This document shows, in pieces, positions 40,968 through 49,253 of a stretch of 64,000 nt of DNA; position 1 is the first letter of the stretch; every line of letters begins with the position of its first letter. A model generated the notes under the pieces. It saw only the letters and a program-made list of their open reading frames with translations. It was not told the origin of the DNA and did no database searches. Source of the stretch: Trebonia sp964581815 (GTDB lineage: Bacteria; Actinomycetota; Actinomycetes; Streptosporangiales; Streptosporangiaceae). The stretch is from contig CAZORE010000022.1 of NCBI GenBank assembly GCA_964581815.1, positions 1-64,000 of the forward strand, read 5' to 3'. The translations under genes and the position numbers were made by a program.

Positions 40968-42127
40968 GCGGGACCGGGCGCGAGCCCCCGCGGCGGGTCG
41001 TGCTCGTCCTCGGAACGACGGCCGGCGGGACCGGCACCCATGTCCGGATGCTCGCGGACGGCCTGGCGGGCCGGGGCGTCGCGGTGACGGCGGCCGGGCC
41101 CGCTTCGGCCGGCGCGCGGCTGGCGTTCTCCGCCGTACCCGGGGTGTCGTTCGCCGCCGTCGAGATCGGTGACCGCCCGCGGCCCGGCGACCTCGCCAGC
41201 GTCCTGCGGCTGCGCAGGCTGCTGGCGGCGCGCGCCGATGCCGTGCACGCGCACGGTCTGCGGGCCGGCGCGCTCAGCCTCCTCGCGCTCACCCTCGTCC
41301 GCGGCCGGCGGCGGCCCGCGGCGGTGGTCACGGTGCACAACGCGCCGCCGGCTGCCGGCGCATCCGCCCGCGTCTACCGGCTGCTCGAACGGCTGGTTGC
41401 CCGGCGAGCTGACCTGGTGCTCTGCGTCTCGCCCGACCTGGAGGCCCGGATGCGCGCCGTCGGCGCGCGCCGCGTCGAGCGGGCCGTCATCGCGGCGCCA
41501 CAAGCGCCTTCGGCTCAGCCCGGCACCGCCGCTGCCGCCGCGGCGCAGCTCGTCCCGCTTGCCCTGGGGGGCCCGGCGACTCGGCCGGTTGTCCTCGGCG
41601 CCGGGCGGCTGGCGCCGCAGAAGGGGTTCGGCGTGCTGCTCGAGGCGGCCGCCGCCTTGGGGGACCTGGACCCGGTGCCGCTCGTGGTGATCGCGGGAGA
41701 CGGGCCGCTCGGCGCGGAACTGCCGGCCAGGGCCGCCGCGCTGGGTGTCGACGCGGTCTTCGCCGGGCACCGCGACGACGTTCCCGCGCTGCTGGGACTC
41801 GCGGCGGTGTTCGTGCTGCCCAGCTTGTGGGAGGGGCAGCCGCTCGTGCTGCAGGAGGCGCTGCGCGCGGGCACGCCCGTCGTGGCGACCCGGGTCGGCG
41901 GCATCCCCGGCCTGGCCGGCGACGCGGCGCTGGTCATCCCGCCGGGGGACGCGCCGGCGCTCGCGGCCGCCGTCCGCTCGGTGCTCACCGACCCGTTGCT
42001 CGCCGCCGCGCTGCGGGTGGCCGCCGCGAGCCGCGCCGCCGTGCTCCCGTCCCCGGCCGACGCCGTCGATGCCGCGCTGACCGCCTACGCGGCGGCGGCC
42101 GCGGGCCGGCCACCGGGTCCGCGCTGA
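40964..42127 (+). CDS. Family 4 glycosyltransferase
   Basis: 387 residues, GT-B fold. The N-terminal glycine-rich loop VLGTTAGGTGTHVRML (about 15-30) and the C-terminal nucleotide-sugar site (GAGRLAPQKGFGVLL; LPSLWEGQPLVLQEALRAGTPVVATRVGGIP, split as EGxxxxxxEA) define family GT4. It likely adds a sugar to a lipid-linked or cell-wall intermediate, given its place at the end of the steA-murJ operon. Starts GTGA inside the murJ stop. Confidence 0.85.
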   Translation: MSGTGREPPRRVVLVLGTTAGGTGTHVRMLADGLAGRGVAVTAAGPASAGARLAFSAVPGVSFAAVEIGDRPRPGDLASVLRLRRLLAARADAVHAHGLRAGALSLLALTLVRGRRRPAAVVTVHNAPPAAGASARVYRLLERLVARRADLVLCVSPDLEARMRAVGARRVERAVIAAPQAPSAQPGTAAAAAAQLVPLALGGPATRPVVLGAGRLAPQKGFGVLLEAAAALGDLDPVPLVVIAGDGPLGAELPARAAALGVDAVFAGHRDDVPALLGLAAVFVLPSLWEGQPLVLQEALRAGTPVVATRVGGIPGLAGDAALVIPPGDAPALAAAVRSVLTDPLLAAALRVAAASRAAVLPSPADAVDAALTAYAAAAAGRPPGPR

Positions 42128-42189
42128 GCTGCGGGCCCTGGCGCGGGCGGGGCCGGGAACCCGGGCCTTCGTTCTGCGATAATCGGCGA

Positions 42190-42678
42190 GTGCCCCTGAC
42201 CTCCACTTGCCTGTGCCTGCTCCTGCGAACCCGTGGCGACGGGGCGCGCGAGGTGCTGCTCGGCTACAAGAAGACCGGGTTCGGCCGGGGCAAGGTCGTC
42301 GCGCCGGGCGGTCACGTGGAACCCGGCGAGTCCGCCGCGGCGGCCGCCGCGCGCGAGGTCAAAGAGGAGTCGGGCATCCGCGTGAGCCAGGACGCGCTGA
42401 CCGAGGCGGCCCAGCTGACCTTCCGGTTCCCCGCGTACCCGTCCTGGGACATGGACGTGGCCATCTTCACCAGCGCCGACTGGTCAGGCGAGGCGGCGGA
42501 GAGCGATGAGATCCGGCCGCAGTGGTTCCCGGTCACGGCCCTGCCGCTGGACCGCATGTGGGACGACGGCAAGCTCTGGCTGCCCCGCGTGCTGGCCGGC
42601 GAGCGCCTCCGCGCCGTCTTCAGCTACGCCCCCGACAATGAAACCGTCGCCGCGTCCACCATCACGCCGTTGCCGTAG
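42190..42678 (+). CDS. Nudix hydrolase, MutT/MTH1-like
   Basis: 162 residues with a complete Nudix box (GHVEPGESAAAAAAREVKEE, residues about 41-60). The C-terminal part (FPAYPSWDMDVAIF; PQWFPVTALPLDRMW) is like the MTH1 group that hydrolyses oxidised purine nucleotides. GTG start at 42190, 62 bases after the glycosyltransferase; transcription may be shared. Substrate not certain. Confidence 0.82.
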   Translation: MPLTSTCLCLLLRTRGDGAREVLLGYKKTGFGRGKVVAPGGHVEPGESAAAAAAREVKEESGIRVSQDALTEAAQLTFRFPAYPSWDMDVAIFTSADWSGEAAESDEIRPQWFPVTALPLDRMWDDGKLWLPRVLAGERLRAVFSYAPDNETVAASTITPLP

Positions 42679-42745
42679 CGGCACACCGAGCCCTCCCGCC
42701 TGGGCTTGCTGTCGTTCACCTGCTCCGCGGGAGACGCTTGCCATA

Positions 42746-42793
42746 GATAGCGGATAGTTCTGCACATCCCGCGGTACAGAACTATCCACTATC
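42746..42793. terminator. 17-bp hairpin between convergent genes
   Basis: GATAGCGGATAGTTCTG (42746-42762) and CAGAACTATCCACTATC (42777-42793), one mismatch, 14-base loop. It lies between the ends of the Nudix and glycerate kinase genes and could terminate both. The arms are much more AT-rich than the surroundings, so a small mobile repeat is also possible. Confidence 0.55.
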
Positions 42794-42817
42794 TTCGGCT
42801 AGCTCGCCCATCGCCTG

Positions 42818-42835
42818 GATAACAGCAAGAAGCGC
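42818..42835 (-). repeat. 18-bp dispersed repeat, copy 2
   Basis: Exact copy of GATAACAGCAAGAAGCGC (copy 1 at 34197-34214), 12 bases past the glycerate kinase stop and adjoining a GAACCGCGCGGTTC palindrome (42836-42849). Confidence 0.6.
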
Positions 42836-42847
42836 GAACCGCGCGGT

Positions 42848-44056
42848 TCACCGCAGCCAGTCGGCGGCGATCCGCTCGGCCAGTCGCTCGACGAGCGGGC
42901 CCGCCTGCGCGATCGACCGGCTGAGGTCGGGTTCCAGGTCGGCGAGCGCGTAGCAAGCGGCGATCCCGGCCGCGTGCAGCTCGTCCGCGGTCAGGGTGCA
43001 GCGCCCGGCGACGGCGACCACGGGGATGGCCGGGTCGTGCGCCGCGGCGGCGCGGGCCACCCCGACGGGTGCCTTGCCGTGCAGCGTCTGCGCGTCGAGC
43101 GACCCCTCGCCCGTGATCACCAGCCGTGCGCCGTCCAGGAGGGAGCCGAACGAGGCGAGCTCAAGCAGCAGCTCGATCCCTGGCCGCATCCGGGCGCCGA
43201 GGAAGAGCGCCGCGGCGAACCCGAGCCCGCCGGCCGCGCCCGCGCCGGGGACGTCCCTGGCCGGCGAGCGAGCGGTGACCGCCGAACCAGCCAAGCCAGC
43301 CGTGCTAGCTGCTTCAGCTGCGTAGACGGCGGCCGCGCCGGCCGGTCCGCCCGCCACCGCTTCCGCGATATCCGCCCACCGCCGCAACCCGGCCTCGAGC
43401 AGCGGCACGTCGTGCGGCGAGGCGCCCTTCTGCGGCCCGTACACCGCGGCCGCGCCGAACGGGCCGAGCAGCGGGTTGTCCACGTCCGACGCGAGCAGGA
43501 ACTCCACGCCCGACAGGTCAGGGAGCCCGGTCAGGTCAAGTGAGTCCAGGCGCCCGAGCGCGGCGCCACCGGGCGGCAGCTCGCGGCCGCACACGTCGGT
43601 CAGCCGCGCGCCGAGGGCCTGGACCAGGCCCGCGCCGCCGTCCGTGGTGGCCACGCCGCCCACGCCGAGCACGATCCGCGTGGCCCCCGCCCGGCGGGCG
43701 GCGAGGATCAGCTCGCCCACGCCGCGGCTGGTGGCGGTCAGCGGCGCGAGCGAGTCCCTGGGCAGCAGCGTCAGCCCGCAGGCCTGCGCGGCCTCGATCA
43801 CGGCCACGTCACCGCGCAGCGCGTACGCGGCCGTGACCTGAGTCCCGGCCGGCCCGTGCACCCGGAGCTCGACGGGGCGGAACCCCGCGGATACCGCGGC
43901 GGCCACGGTCCCGTCCCCACCGTCCGCCACCGGCTGGGACACGATCTCGCCGGCGAACCCGCCGCGCGCCAGCCCCGCCGCCACCCGCGCGGCGACCTCG
44001 GCCGCGCTCAGGCTTCCCTTGAACTTGTCCGGTGCCACCACGATGTGCCCGCCCAT
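42848..44056 (-). CDS. Glycerate kinase (GlxK/GarK family)
   Basis: 402 residues. Phosphorylates glycerate, the end step of glyoxylate use. Conserved N-terminal VVAPDKFKGSLSAAEVA and VADGGDGT, the GVGGVATTDGGAG loop, ASDVDNPLLG, and C-terminal ITGEGSLDAQTLHGKAPVGVA are all present. A ~30-residue Ala-rich loop (about 250-285) is longer than usual. It lies 35 bases after allB, so it is the third gene of a hyi-allB-kinase operon linking allantoin and glyoxylate to central metabolism. Confidence 0.9.
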   Translation of the reverse strand: MGGHIVVAPDKFKGSLSAAEVAARVAAGLARGGFAGEIVSQPVADGGDGTVAAAVSAGFRPVELRVHGPAGTQVTAAYALRGDVAVIEAAQACGLTLLPRDSLAPLTATSRGVGELILAARRAGATRIVLGVGGVATTDGGAGLVQALGARLTDVCGRELPPGGAALGRLDSLDLTGLPDLSGVEFLLASDVDNPLLGPFGAAAVYGPQKGASPHDVPLLEAGLRRWADIAEAVAGGPAGAAAVYAAEAASTAGLAGSAVTARSPARDVPGAGAAGGLGFAAALFLGARMRPGIELLLELASFGSLLDGARLVITGEGSLDAQTLHGKAPVGVARAAAAHDPAIPVVAVAGRCTLTADELHAAGIAACYALADLEPDLSRSIAQAGPLVERLAERIAADWLR

Positions 44057-44091
44057 GCCAGCGATTCAAGCACGCCGGGCGGCCAGGCGAG

Positions 44092-45465
44092 TCAAACGGT
44101 AAGCGCCCCGCCGCCGCGGGCAAGCAGGCGTCCCCGCGGCGGGCCGGCCGGCGTCACCTCCACGCCGCCGAGCCACGCGCGCGAAACCCGCCCGGTCAGC
44201 GTCCGCCCCTCGTACGGCGTCACCGGGTGCCGGTGCAGCAGCTCGGCCCCCCGCACGACGAACGACACGTCGGGGTCGAACGCCACCAGGTCGGCGTCGC
44301 ACCCCACCGCGATCCGCCCCTTCGACGGCAGCCCGGCGAGCGACGCGGGGAACTCGGCCATCCACCGCGCGACGTCCGCCAGGCTGAACCCGCGCCGCCG
44401 CGCCACCGACCACACTACGGACAGCCCGAGCTGCAGCGACGAGATCCCGCCCCATGCGGTCCTGAAGTCGCCGTCAGGCAGGCCCTTGAGCGACGGCAGG
44501 CACGGCGAGTGGTCGGACACGATCCCGTCGATGGCCCCGTCGCCGAGCGCCCGCCATAGCGCCTCCCGGTTGACCGCGTACCTGACGGGCGGGCAGCACT
44601 TGAACTCGGTATGCCCCGGCTGGACCTCCTCCGCGGCGAAGAACAGGTAGTGCGGGCACGTCTCGGCCGACAGCGCGATGCCCGCCGCCTTCGCGGAGGA
44701 GATCAGCGCGGCGCACTCGCCGGCGGCCAGGTGCACGATGTGCGCCCGCGCACCGGAGAAGGCCGCCGCCGAGATCACCGTCTCAATGGCCCGCCGCTCC
44801 GCCACCGGCGGCCGGGACGCGACGAACGCGTCGTAGGACGCGTCGGCGGGCACGGTCACCTGCGAGGGGTCCTCCGCGTGCACGATCATCGGCGCCCCGG
44901 ACTCGGCGAGCGCCGCCATCGCGGCGCGCAGCTCCTCCCGCGACAGTGGCGGGAACTCGGGCAGGCCCGAGTCGATGAGGAAGCACTTGACCCCCACCAC
45001 GCCCGCCGCGAGCAGCCCGGGAAGGTCGGCGAGGTTCCCCGGCACCGCCCCGCCCCAGAACGCCACGTCGACGGCGCACTGCCCGGCGGCGGCGGCCGCC
45101 TTGGCGCGCAGCGCGTCCACCGTGGTGGTGACCGGGGAGGAGTTCAGCGGCATGTCACAGATCGTGGTGATACCGCCCGCGAGCGCCGCCCGCGTCGCCG
45201 TCGTGAACCCCTCCCACTCGGTCCGCCCCGGCTCGTTCACGTGCACGTGCGCGTCCACCAGCCCGGGCAGCAGCGGAAGGTCCCCGAGGTCGACGGTGCG
45301 GCCGGCCTCCCGCCGCAGGTGGTAATCCCCGATTTCCACGATCCGCTGATCCCGAACGAGGGCGGCCGCCTCCGTCACCCCCTCTGGCAGCACCATGCGC
45401 CGCGAGCGGATCAGCAGAGTCCCGTCAGCCCCGTCGGGGGCTCCCGCAGGCGCCGGGGTGGTCAT
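44092..45465 (-). CDS. allB: Allantoinase
   Basis: 457-residue amidohydrolase opening allantoin to allantoate. Metal-site motifs: DAHVHVNEPGRTEWEG (HxH), the carbamylated Lys in GVKCFLIDSG, IVHAEDP and IVHLAAGEC histidines, and Asp in VSDHSPC. The ATGs of allB and the hyi stop overlap (ATGA). Extra ~15-residue Ala/Pro-rich N-terminus. The gene's neighbours handle glyoxylate, the end product of allantoin breakdown. Confidence 0.92.
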   Translation of the reverse strand: MTTPAPAGAPDGADGTLLIRSRRMVLPEGVTEAAALVRDQRIVEIGDYHLRREAGRTVDLGDLPLLPGLVDAHVHVNEPGRTEWEGFTTATRAALAGGITTICDMPLNSSPVTTTVDALRAKAAAAAGQCAVDVAFWGGAVPGNLADLPGLLAAGVVGVKCFLIDSGLPEFPPLSREELRAAMAALAESGAPMIVHAEDPSQVTVPADASYDAFVASRPPVAERRAIETVISAAAFSGARAHIVHLAAGECAALISSAKAAGIALSAETCPHYLFFAAEEVQPGHTEFKCCPPVRYAVNREALWRALGDGAIDGIVSDHSPCLPSLKGLPDGDFRTAWGGISSLQLGLSVVWSVARRRGFSLADVARWMAEFPASLAGLPSKGRIAVGCDADLVAFDPDVSFVVRGAELLHRHPVTPYEGRTLTGRVSRAWLGGVEVTPAGPPRGRLLARGGGALTV

Positions 45466-46259
45466 AGCCAGCCAAAGCTGGATGCGGAACCGGACGGCCC
45501 CGGGAGGTACTCAAGCCCCACCCAGCCGCCGTACCCCTGGCCGGCCAGCTGCCGGAACAGCGGCTCGAAGTCAACGGTCCCGGTTCCCGGTGCCCCCCGC
45601 CCCGGGGGGTCGGCGACCTGCACGTGCAAAAGCGACTCCTGGTACCTGCTGAGCACGTCAGCCACGTCTTCCCCCATCTTCGCCAGGTGGTACAGGTCCG
45701 CGAGGAACCCGATGTTCGGCGCGCCTACCTTCTCGATCACGGCGAGGGCCTGGCCGCTCGAGTCCACGGGGAACCCGGGGATGTCCACCGAGTTGATGGC
45801 CTCGACGAGCACCGACGCCCCGGCCCTGCCCGCCGCCCCGGCCGCGAACGCCAGGTTCTCGACCGCGACGGCGTCCTGCTCCGCGATATCGACCCCCGGC
45901 ACCCGCAGCCCGTACGGCGCGTTCAGCCGCGTGCACCGCGTCCGACCCGCGATCTCCACGGCTGCGGCAACATTCTCCCTGAATTCCGCCGTCCGGGCGG
46001 GATGCGACACGATTCCGCGTTCCCCGGCCGCCATGTCCCCGGTGTGGAAATTAAGCGAAACCAGCTCAACCCCGGCATCGTTCACCGACGATATGAACGC
46101 CTCCGCCGCCGCGTCCGAGGGCGCCACCGCCGCCCACGGCCACCAGAACTCCACCCCGCCGAACCCGGCCGCCTTCGCCGCGGCGGGCCGCCGCTCAGCC
46201 GGCAGCTCGGTGAACAGGATCGAGCAGTTCACGTCGAACCGCAACCCGTAGGTACGCAT
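45462..46259 (-). CDS. hyi: Hydroxypyruvate isomerase-like TIM barrel protein
   Basis: 265 residues of the AP-endonuclease-2/xylose-isomerase-like family. Converts hydroxypyruvate and tartronate semialdehyde in the glyoxylate carboligase route. Metal-site residues: Glu in VLVEAINSVD (about 144-153), Asp/His in LADLYHLAKMGED, and Glu in GLEYLPG. The ATG at 46259 begins at the usual MRTYGLRFDVNCSILF; upstream in-frame codons have no RBS. Glyoxylate carboligase and tartronate semialdehyde reductase genes are not in the window. Confidence 0.85.
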   Translation of the reverse strand: MRTYGLRFDVNCSILFTELPAERRPAAAKAAGFGGVEFWWPWAAVAPSDAAAEAFISSVNDAGVELVSLNFHTGDMAAGERGIVSHPARTAEFRENVAAAVEIAGRTRCTRLNAPYGLRVPGVDIAEQDAVAVENLAFAAGAAGRAGASVLVEAINSVDIPGFPVDSSGQALAVIEKVGAPNIGFLADLYHLAKMGEDVADVLSRYQESLLHVQVADPPGRGAPGTGTVDFEPLFRQLAGQGYGGWVGLEYLPGPSGSASSFGWL

Positions 46260-46432
46260 GCCCAAGCTTTGCACGCGGTCGCGGGCCGGCACAGCCGCCA
46301 TTGACGGCCCGATATCTCTCCTGGTACATCAGGATCGCCAACTCCGGACCCGCCCGAGCCTGAGGTGGCGTCGCGGCGGGGCCGCGCGTAGGTTCGGACC
46401 GAGAGGACTTTCCTACCTGTCCGGAGGGAAAC

Positions 46433-47065
46433 ATGACGGCAGACTCAGCCGAGCTCGAAGAGGTCCAGTTCTGGTTCGACCCGCTGTGCCCGTGGGCATG
46501 GATCACCTCGCGCTGGATGCTCGAGGTGGAACAGGTCAGGCCGGTCAAGACCGACTGGCGGATCATGTCGCTCGCCTACCTGAACCTGGTGCAGCACGAG
46601 GGCAAGGGCCTGAGCGAGGAGTACGTGGAGCGGATGAGCCGCGCGTGGGGGCCGGTGCGGGTCTGTGCGGCGGCCGCCGCCGACGCCGGGCCCGGCGTGC
46701 TCGGCCCGCTGTACACCGCGATCGGCACCCGGCTGCACAACCAGGGACGGCGCGAGGACCCGGCGATCATCCCGGAGGCGCTGCAGGAGGCCGGGCTGCC
46801 GGCGTGGCTGGCGGACGCCGCGGAGACCGATGAGTTCGACGCGGCGATCAAGAAGTCACATCACGAGGCGTTCGACGAGGTGGGGCTCGACGTCGGGACC
46901 CCGGTGATCAGGATCCGCGGCAAGGCGCTGTTCGGGCCGGTCATTACGCCCGCGCCCAAGGGCGAGGCGGCCGGCGAGCTGTGGGACGGCCTGGTGCTTG
47001 TGTCCAAGGCGGACGGGTTCTTCGAGCTGAAGCGGTCCCGCGACCGCAGGCCCGCGTTCGACTGA
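46433..47065 (+). CDS. DsbA-fold protein, Rv2466c (mycothiol-dependent nitroreductase) family, CPWA variant
   Basis: 210 residues, closely patterned on M. tuberculosis Rv2466c: FWFDPLCPWAWITSRW at the N-terminus, MSRAWGPVRV, LYTAIGTRLHNQG, and DVGTPVIRIRGKALFGPV. In Rv2466c the active site is CPWC; here codons TGC CCG TGG GCA give CPWA, so the second Cys is missing. A one-Cys (monothiol, mycothiol-mixed-disulfide) mechanism would still be possible. ATG 6 bases after a GGAGGG box. Monocistronic. Confidence 0.85.
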   Translation: MTADSAELEEVQFWFDPLCPWAWITSRWMLEVEQVRPVKTDWRIMSLAYLNLVQHEGKGLSEEYVERMSRAWGPVRVCAAAAADAGPGVLGPLYTAIGTRLHNQGRREDPAIIPEALQEAGLPAWLADAAETDEFDAAIKKSHHEAFDEVGLDVGTPVIRIRGKALFGPVITPAPKGEAAGELWDGLVLVSKADGFFELKRSRDRRPAFD

Positions 47066-47170
47066 CCGGCCACCGTCCGGCTACGCCGGCCCGGCCGAGC
47101 TGCGCCAGGCCCTCGTCCGGCGGCGCCCGGCGCGACAAGAGCGCGGGGCGCGCGCCGGGCGGCGGCCGCC

Positions 47171-47632
47171 TCAGCCGGCCAGGTCCACGGCGTACACGAT
47201 GAAGCCCTCGTTGACGGCCACCTTGTCGTACAGCGCCCGGGCGGTCGTGTTGGACTGGTGCGTCTGCCAGTACACCCGGCCAAGGCCCCGCTCGGCGGAC
47301 CAGTCCGCCACCGCGCTGATCAGCGCACGCCCGACGCCGTGCCCGCGCGCCCCGGGCGCGGTGAACAGGTCCTCCAGGTAGCACAGGTCGCTCCCGGTGG
47401 TCCGCGGGTGCGGGAAGAAGTGCACGATGCCGACGAGCGACCCGTCGAGCCACGCGCCGAGCGCGTGCATCCGCGTCCCCGCCTGGAACTCGTCCCACGC
47501 CCTGTCGTACATCGACTGCGGGTGCTCCTCCTGGTAGAACGCGGTGTACCCGCGGAACAGCTGCTCCCACGCCGCCCGGTCACCCGGGCCGAGCTTGCCG
47601 ATCGTGATCAAGTAACCGTCTCCTTCAGACAC
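47171..47632 (-). CDS. GNAT-family N-acetyltransferase
   Basis: 153 residues. The acetyl-CoA motif is RGHGVGRALISAV (about 95-107); the N-terminal half (AWEQLFRGYTAFYQEE) and C-terminal YWQTHQSNTTARALYDKVA complete a standard single GNAT domain. Acceptor substrate unknown. Faces the DsbA-like gene convergently. Confidence 0.85.
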   Translation of the reverse strand: MSEGDGYLITIGKLGPGDRAAWEQLFRGYTAFYQEEHPQSMYDRAWDEFQAGTRMHALGAWLDGSLVGIVHFFPHPRTTGSDLCYLEDLFTAPGARGHGVGRALISAVADWSAERGLGRVYWQTHQSNTTARALYDKVAVNEGFIVYAVDLAG

Positions 47633-48003
47633 CCGTGGACGCGAGCGGCCGCCGCCGCGTGCTCGCGCAGCTTCCCGCCCGCAAAGGTAATTTGTCCTGC
47701 CATAAAACAGTATAACTCTGTCCCTGATAAGACGGTAACGCTTCTATGGCGCAATTACCGCGTCGCTTATCCAGAAATTACGGCCGATGCCAGGCGTTCG
47801 CGCAGATTTCGTGATGGCCCGCGTGTGACGCGGTGTTCAGGCTCGTCACGGATGTTGGCCGTTTCTCAGTCAGGAATTCAGGATTTCCCCTAGGATTCCG
47901 CCAAGGGGGGAGTCAGGGGGAGTTGATTTACCTGGCCTGGAGCATTACTTGCGTTTCATTCCTGGCGTGACCGCCCGTACGGAATACTCCAGAAAGGTAA
48001 CAA
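47633..48003 (+). promoter_or_regulatory. AT-richer leader of the secreted beta-helix gene
   Basis: 371 bases without a gene. It includes a promoter-like TTGATT (47923-47928) and a weak AGAAAGG box before the ATG at 48004. The segment 47865-47925 with GGAATTCAGGATTTCCCC and GGGGGGAGTCAGGGGGAG is purine-rich and may be structured; I could not match it to a riboswitch class. Confidence 0.35.
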
Positions 48004-49173
48004 ATGCGCAAGATCAAGATCACGATGGCAATAGCGCCGGCCCTTGCGGTCGGCCTCCTGGGGGCCGGCGCGGCCACCGCGCACGCCGCGGCCACCGGGC
48101 ATGCCGATGACGGCGACACCTATTACGTAGCGCCGTGGGGCCAGCCGGGTGACAGCGACTACTCGTGCACCACCGCCGCGCACTCCAGCATCAGCGCGGC
48201 GGTCGCGGCGGCCAGTGCCGGCGACACGGTGGTGGTCTGCGACGGCATCTACCGCGACCAGGTCGTCATCAGCAAGCCGCTGACCCTGATCGGCCGGCCC
48301 GGAGCGGTGATCGACGCCGCGGGGCAGCGACGGCTGAACGTGGGCGGCGAGCTGCCGGGCAGCATCGGCATCGGCGTGGTCGGCACCCGCGACGTCCGGG
48401 TCAGCGGCTTCAAGGTCGAGTACGCCGGGTTCGACGGCATCCTCGTCGCGCGGAGCTCGTACGTCACGCTGACCAACAACGTCCTGGTGCACAATGCCTA
48501 CGTCGGGGTGGACCTCAACGGCTCGTCCTGGTCCAACGTCACTAACAACCTCTCCGAGTACAACGCCGGCGGCGGCTTCCTGGTCGCCGACGACCTTGGC
48601 CGCACCTACCACAACGACGTCTCCTACAACGTGGCCAGCCACAATGCCGGTGGTGGCGGCGTGATCCTGGCCGGGCACTGCACCGCCGGCATCATCGACA
48701 ACCTGATCGGGCACAACCTGCTGACCGACAACGGCACGGCGCCGAGCAACAGCGGCGGCGGGGTGGTCATCACCACCTCGGTGGCCGGCGAGACGGTGGC
48801 CGACAACCTGGTGACCGGCAACACCATCCACGGAAACGGCCTGGCCGGCGTGACCATCCACGCGCACCTGCCCGGCGAGAACCTGAACGGCAACTGGATC
48901 ACCAGCAACGACATCGGGGTCAACGGCATCCTCGCCGACCCGATCGGGCTGTCCGCCTCGTCCTGGTCGAAGAACGTGGCGGTGCCAGACGTCCGGACGA
49001 CCGGCGTCCTGGTCGGTACGGCGAGCCCGATCCGGGTGCGGATCAGCGACAACAACATCCACGACAACCACTACGGTGTCTTCCTTGAGGGCAAGGGCGC
49101 CGGGGTCTACGCGGCGCTGTTCGGCAACGACTACAACTACGTCGATGTGCCGGTGGAGCAGATCGGGGGCTGA
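48004..49173 (+). CDS. Secreted right-handed parallel beta-helix protein
   Basis: 389 residues with a Sec signal peptide (basic MRKIKITM, hydrophobic core, AHAA cleavage site near residue 28). The mature part starts with DTYYVAPWG and an ISAAVAAASAGDTVVVCDGIY segment typical of NosD/pectate-lyase-like proteins, followed by at least eight Asn-ladder turns (NNVLVHN, NNLSEYN, NVASHN, GNTIHGN, SNDIGVN, DNNIHDN). Such folds bind or cleave polysaccharides. No catalytic residues can be assigned. Confidence 0.8.
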   Translation: MRKIKITMAIAPALAVGLLGAGAATAHAAATGHADDGDTYYVAPWGQPGDSDYSCTTAAHSSISAAVAAASAGDTVVVCDGIYRDQVVISKPLTLIGRPGAVIDAAGQRRLNVGGELPGSIGIGVVGTRDVRVSGFKVEYAGFDGILVARSSYVTLTNNVLVHNAYVGVDLNGSSWSNVTNNLSEYNAGGGFLVADDLGRTYHNDVSYNVASHNAGGGGVILAGHCTAGIIDNLIGHNLLTDNGTAPSNSGGGVVITTSVAGETVADNLVTGNTIHGNGLAGVTIHAHLPGENLNGNWITSNDIGVNGILADPIGLSASSWSKNVAVPDVRTTGVLVGTASPIRVRISDNNIHDNHYGVFLEGKGAGVYAALFGNDYNYVDVPVEQIGG

Positions 49174-49253
49174 GCTGGCCGCAGGCCCGCAGCGGCGGTC
49201 CGCCAGGTCGACAGCCCTGGCGAACCGCCGTTCGGTGGTCCCGTCCCGCTACC

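Noticed and set aside
47633..48003. c-di-AMP (ydaO) riboswitch before the secreted beta-helix gene
   Set aside because: Purine-rich segments are present but the conserved core sequences of the class were not recognised.
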